From positions 1 to 64,000 of the forward strand of contig NZ_NEVM01000002.1 of the NCBI RefSeq assembly GCF_002261225.1: 64,000 nucleotides of DNA. Reading direction: 5' to 3'. This document shows, piece by piece, positions 61,398 to 64,000 of the stretch; within the stretch, counting starts at the first letter, position 1, and the number at the start of each line of letters is the position of its first letter. The stretch comes from Bordetella genomosp. 10 (GTDB taxonomy: Bacteria > Pseudomonadota > Gammaproteobacteria > Burkholderiales > Burkholderiaceae_B). Position numbers and translations under genes: made by a program. The notes beneath the pieces are model-generated. The model saw only the letters and a program-made list of their open reading frames with translations, was not told the DNA's origin and made no database searches.

Positions 61398-62585
61398 ATG
61401 AGGAAGTTCCCGCGCATCGAGCGCCTGCCGCCGTACGTATTCAATATTACGGGCGAGCTGAAAATGGCGGCGCGGCGCCGGGGCGAGGACATCATCGACA
61501 TGTCCATGGGGAATCCGGACGGCGCCACGCCGGCCCATATCGTCGAAAAGCTGGTCGAGGCCGCCAGCCGGCCCGACACGCACGGCTATTCGGTGTCCAA
61601 GGGCATTCCGCGCCTGCGCAAGGCGATCTCGAACTGGTACCAGCGCCGCTACGCGGTGGACATCGATCCCGACGCCGAAGCCATCGTCACCATCGGCTCC
61701 AAGGAAGGCCTGGCGCACCTGATGCTGGCCACGCTGGACCGCGGCGACACCGTGCTGGTGCCCAACCCCAGCTATCCCATCCATATCTATGGCGCGGTGA
61801 TCGCCGGCGCCAATATCCGCTCGGTGCGCATGACCCCGGGCGTGGACTTCTTCGAGGAACTGGAGCGCGCGGTGCGCGAGTCTATTCCCAAGCCCAGGAT
61901 GATGGTGCTGGGCTTTCCCAGCAACCCCACCGCGCAGTGCGTGGACCTGTCCTTCTTCGAGCGGGTGGTGGCGCTGGCCCGGGAGCACGACATCCTGGTG
62001 GTGCACGACCTGGCCTACGCCGACATCTGCTTCGACGGCTACGTGGCGCCGTCCATCATGCAGGTGCCGGGCGCGCGCGACGTGGCGGTGGAATTCTTCA
62101 CCATGAGCAAGAGCTACAACATGGCCGGCTGGCGGGTCGGCTTCATGGTGGGCAACCGCGAACTGGTGCACGCGCTCGCGCGCATCAAGAGCTATCACGA
62201 CTACGGCACGTTCACGCCCATCCAGGTGGCTTCCATCGCCGCGCTGGAAGGGCCGCAGGACTGCGTCAACGAAGTGGTCGAGCAGTATCGCAGCCGTCGC
62301 GACGTGCTGGCCCGCGGCCTGCGCGAAGCCGGCTGGGACGTGGAGATCCCCAAGGCCTCCATGTATATATGGGCACGGATTCCCGAGCCCTACCGGGCCA
62401 TGGGCTCGCTGGAATTCTCCAAGCGGGTGCTGGCCGACGCCAAGGTGGCGGTCTCGCCTGGCATAGGTTTCGGCGAATACGGCGACGAGTACGTCCGCTT
62501 CGCCCTGATCGAAAACGAGCAACGCACGCGCCAGGCCGTGCGCGGCATTAAGGAAATGTTCCGCAAGGACGGATTGCTGAAATGA
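61398..62585 (+). CDS. alaC: Alanine transaminase, AlaC type
   Basis: This PLP-dependent class I aminotransferase of AlaC type makes alanine from pyruvate and glutamate. The 395-aa product has the PLP lysine in [13 protein letters not shown] (Lys238), [10 protein letters not shown], and [23 protein letters not shown]. Its stop overlaps the hom start (ATGA). The alaC-hom-thrC order is common in beta-proteobacteria and suggests co-expression of amino-acid genes. Confidence 0.93.
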   Translation: MRKFPRIERLPPYVFNITGELKMAARRRGEDIIDMSMGNPDGATPAHIVEKLVEAASRPDTHGYSVSKGIPRLRKAISNWYQRRYAVDIDPDAEAIVTIGSKEGLAHLMLATLDRGDTVLVPNPSYPIHIYGAVIAGANIRSVRMTPGVDFFEELERAVRESIPKPRMMVLGFPSNPTAQCVDLSFFERVVALAREHDILVVHDLAYADICFDGYVAPSIMQVPGARDVAVEFFTMSKSYNMAGWRVGFMVGNRELVHALARIKSYHDYGTFTPIQVASIAALEGPQDCVNEVVEQYRSRRDVLARGLREAGWDVEIPKASMYIWARIPEPYRAMGSLEFSKRVLADAKVAVSPGIGFGEYGDEYVRFALIENEQRTRQAVRGIKEMFRKDGLLK

Positions 62586-63886
62586 ATCCCATGAAGGTAG
62601 GCCTGCTGGGCCTTGGCGTGGTGGGCGGTGGCACCTGGACGGTGCTGTCGCGCAACGCGGAAGAAATCGCGCGACGCGCCGGCCGGCGCATCGAAGTCAC
62701 CCATATCGCCGTGCGCGATACGGCCAAGGCGGCCAGCCGCGTGGGCGGCGGCGCGACGATCACCACCAATCCCCACGACGTGGTGCGCGACCCCGGCATC
62801 GATATCGTGGTCGAGCTGATCGGCGGCGATACGCTGGCGCGCGAACTGGTCCTGGAGGCCATCGCGCAGGGCAAGCACGTGGTCACCGCCAACAAGGCGC
62901 TGCTGGCCAAGCACGGCAACGAAATCTTCGCCGCCGCTTCCGAGCGCGGCGTGATGGTGGCCTTCGAGGCCGCCGTGGCCGGCGGCATCCCCATCATCAA
63001 GGCGATACGCGAAGGCCTGACCGCCAACCGCATCCAGTGGGTGGCCGGCATCATCAACGGCACCACCAACTTCATCCTGTCGGAAATGCGCAGCCGCGGG
63101 TTGCCCTTCGCCGAGGTCCTGGCCGAGGCGCAGCGCCTGGGCTACGCCGAGGCCGATCCCACCTTCGACGTCGAGGGCGTGGACGCCGCGCACAAGCTGA
63201 CGCTGCTGGCCTCGCTGGCTTTCGGCGTGCCGGTGCAGTTCGACAAGGCCTACATCGAAGGCATCTCGCAGTTGGCGCAGGAAGACATCGCCCACGCCGA
63301 ACGCCTGGGCTACCGCATCAAGCTGCTGGGCATCACCCGCCGCCGGCCCGAGGGCATCGAGCTGCGCGTGCATCCGGCGCTGGTGCCCAGCACGCGCCTG
63401 CTGGCCAACGTGGAAGGCCCGATGAACGCCGTGCTGGTGCGCGGCGACGCCGTCGGCCCGACGCTGTATTACGGCCAGGGCGCGGGCGAGGAGCCCACCG
63501 CCTCGGCCGTGGTGGCCGACCTGGTCGACGTGACCCGCCTGCACACCGCCGATCCGGGCAACCGCGTGCCGCACCTGGCCTTCCAGCCGGATGCCATGTC
63601 GGACACGCCCATCCTGCCGATCGAGAAGGTATCGACCTCCTATTACCTGCGCCTGCGGGTGGACGACCAGCCCGGCGTGCTGGCCGATATCGCCCGCGTG
63701 CTGGCGGAGCGCTCGATTTCCATCGGCTCCATGATCCAGCAGCCCTCGATCATCGGCGGCGCCGACATCATCTTCCTGACGCATGAAGCGGTGGAGGGCG
63801 ACGTCAACCAGGCCATCGCCCGCATCGAGGCGCTGCCTTTCGTCCGTTCCAAGGTGACGCGCATCCGCATGGAGACCCTGGCATGA
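62582..63886 (+). CDS. hom: Homoserine dehydrogenase
   Basis: This enzyme reduces aspartate semialdehyde to homoserine. The 434-aa product has [13 protein letters not shown] (NAD(P)-binding), [44 protein letters not shown] and a C-terminal ACT domain ([23 protein letters not shown]), the site of threonine feedback. Both ends overlap neighbours by ATGA. Followed by thrC. Confidence 0.97.
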   Translation: MNPMKVGLLGLGVVGGGTWTVLSRNAEEIARRAGRRIEVTHIAVRDTAKAASRVGGGATITTNPHDVVRDPGIDIVVELIGGDTLARELVLEAIAQGKHVVTANKALLAKHGNEIFAAASERGVMVAFEAAVAGGIPIIKAIREGLTANRIQWVAGIINGTTNFILSEMRSRGLPFAEVLAEAQRLGYAEADPTFDVEGVDAAHKLTLLASLAFGVPVQFDKAYIEGISQLAQEDIAHAERLGYRIKLLGITRRRPEGIELRVHPALVPSTRLLANVEGPMNAVLVRGDAVGPTLYYGQGAGEEPTASAVVADLVDVTRLHTADPGNRVPHLAFQPDAMSDTPILPIEKVSTSYYLRLRVDDQPGVLADIARVLAERSISIGSMIQQPSIIGGADIIFLTHEAVEGDVNQAIARIEALPFVRSKVTRIRMETLA

Positions 63887-64000
63887 ACTACGTTTCCACC
63901 CGCGGCGGCATGACGCCGCAGCCGTTCTCCGACATCCTGCTCGAAGGCCTGGCGCCGGACGGCGGCCTGGCGGTTCCGCAGGCGCTGCCCAAGCTGACGG
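63883..64000 (+). CDS. thrC: Threonine synthase (3' end outside window)
   Basis: The visible 39 codons ([33 protein letters not shown] and on) match the N-terminus of threonine synthase, which converts O-phosphohomoserine to threonine. The start overlaps the hom stop (ATGA). The gene runs off the window. Confidence 0.92.
   Translation, partial: MNYVSTRGGMTPQPFSDILLEGLAPDGGLAVPQALPKLT

Overview
The window is about 68% GC and densely coded. It looks like a betaproteobacterial chromosome of the order Burkholderiales, most likely Alcaligenaceae close to Bordetella or Achromobacter. The evidence is gene order (infB-rbfA-truB-typA; rpsF-priB-rpsR-rplI-dnaB; xseB-ispA-dxs; alaC-hom-thrC), three Bug-type periplasmic solute receptors without their membrane partners, and a ureDAJBCEFG urease operon. 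I see no insertion sequence, prophage, CRISPR array, tRNA or rRNA. The genus is an inference.

Layout. 1-5.9 kb: translation genes infB (5' end outside the window), rbfA, truB and typA, closed by a strong terminator. 6-10.1 kb: an orphan GtrII-like membrane glycosyltransferase, an AraC regulator with a VOC protein, and a divergent Bug receptor. 10.1-16.7 kb: the urease operon on the minus strand, behind a near-perfect sigma-54 promoter with two NtrC-like half-sites upstream. Its UreE carries a 192-residue histidine-rich tail encoded partly by 75-bp tandem repeats. 16.9-24.9 kb: a LOG-family gene, polA, a dienelactone hydrolase, a Na/Pi symporter and sdaA. 24.9-36.3 kb: a complete but rearranged type II secretion locus (gspF | gspDE | gspGHIJKLMN, gspC), whose promoter regions share a GTCATAT motif. 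36.5-43.7 kb: htpX, an EamA transporter, sseA, then a candidate catabolic unit of Bug receptor, Rieske oxygenase and PhnZ-like HD oxygenase with a divergent IclR regulator. 43.8-52.4 kb: housekeeping genes xseB, ispA, dxs, folE2, rpsF, priB, rpsR, rplI, a small kinase-like gene and dnaB. 52.4-58.5 kb: a 64-bp tandem repeat, an SBF-like transporter, and a second candidate catabolic unit (PdxA2-like dehydrogenase, LysR, Bug receptor, MmgE/PrpD). In that unit the Bug stop codon lies inside a 15-bp minisatellite that stays in frame with the next gene. 58.5-64 kb: a PIN-PhoH ATPase, a peroxiredoxin, a Mth938-like protein, and alaC, hom and thrC (3' end outside the window).

How the parts work together. 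Urease, probably switched on by nitrogen limitation, releases ammonia from urea. The type II locus lacks only a prepilin peptidase, presumably encoded elsewhere. The two Bug-containing clusters look like substrate-specific uptake and oxidation modules with their own regulators; their substrates cannot be read from sequence. They, with the repeats around ureE and the Bug/MmgE junction, are the most interesting parts of the window. Five genes appear to start at TTG codons.
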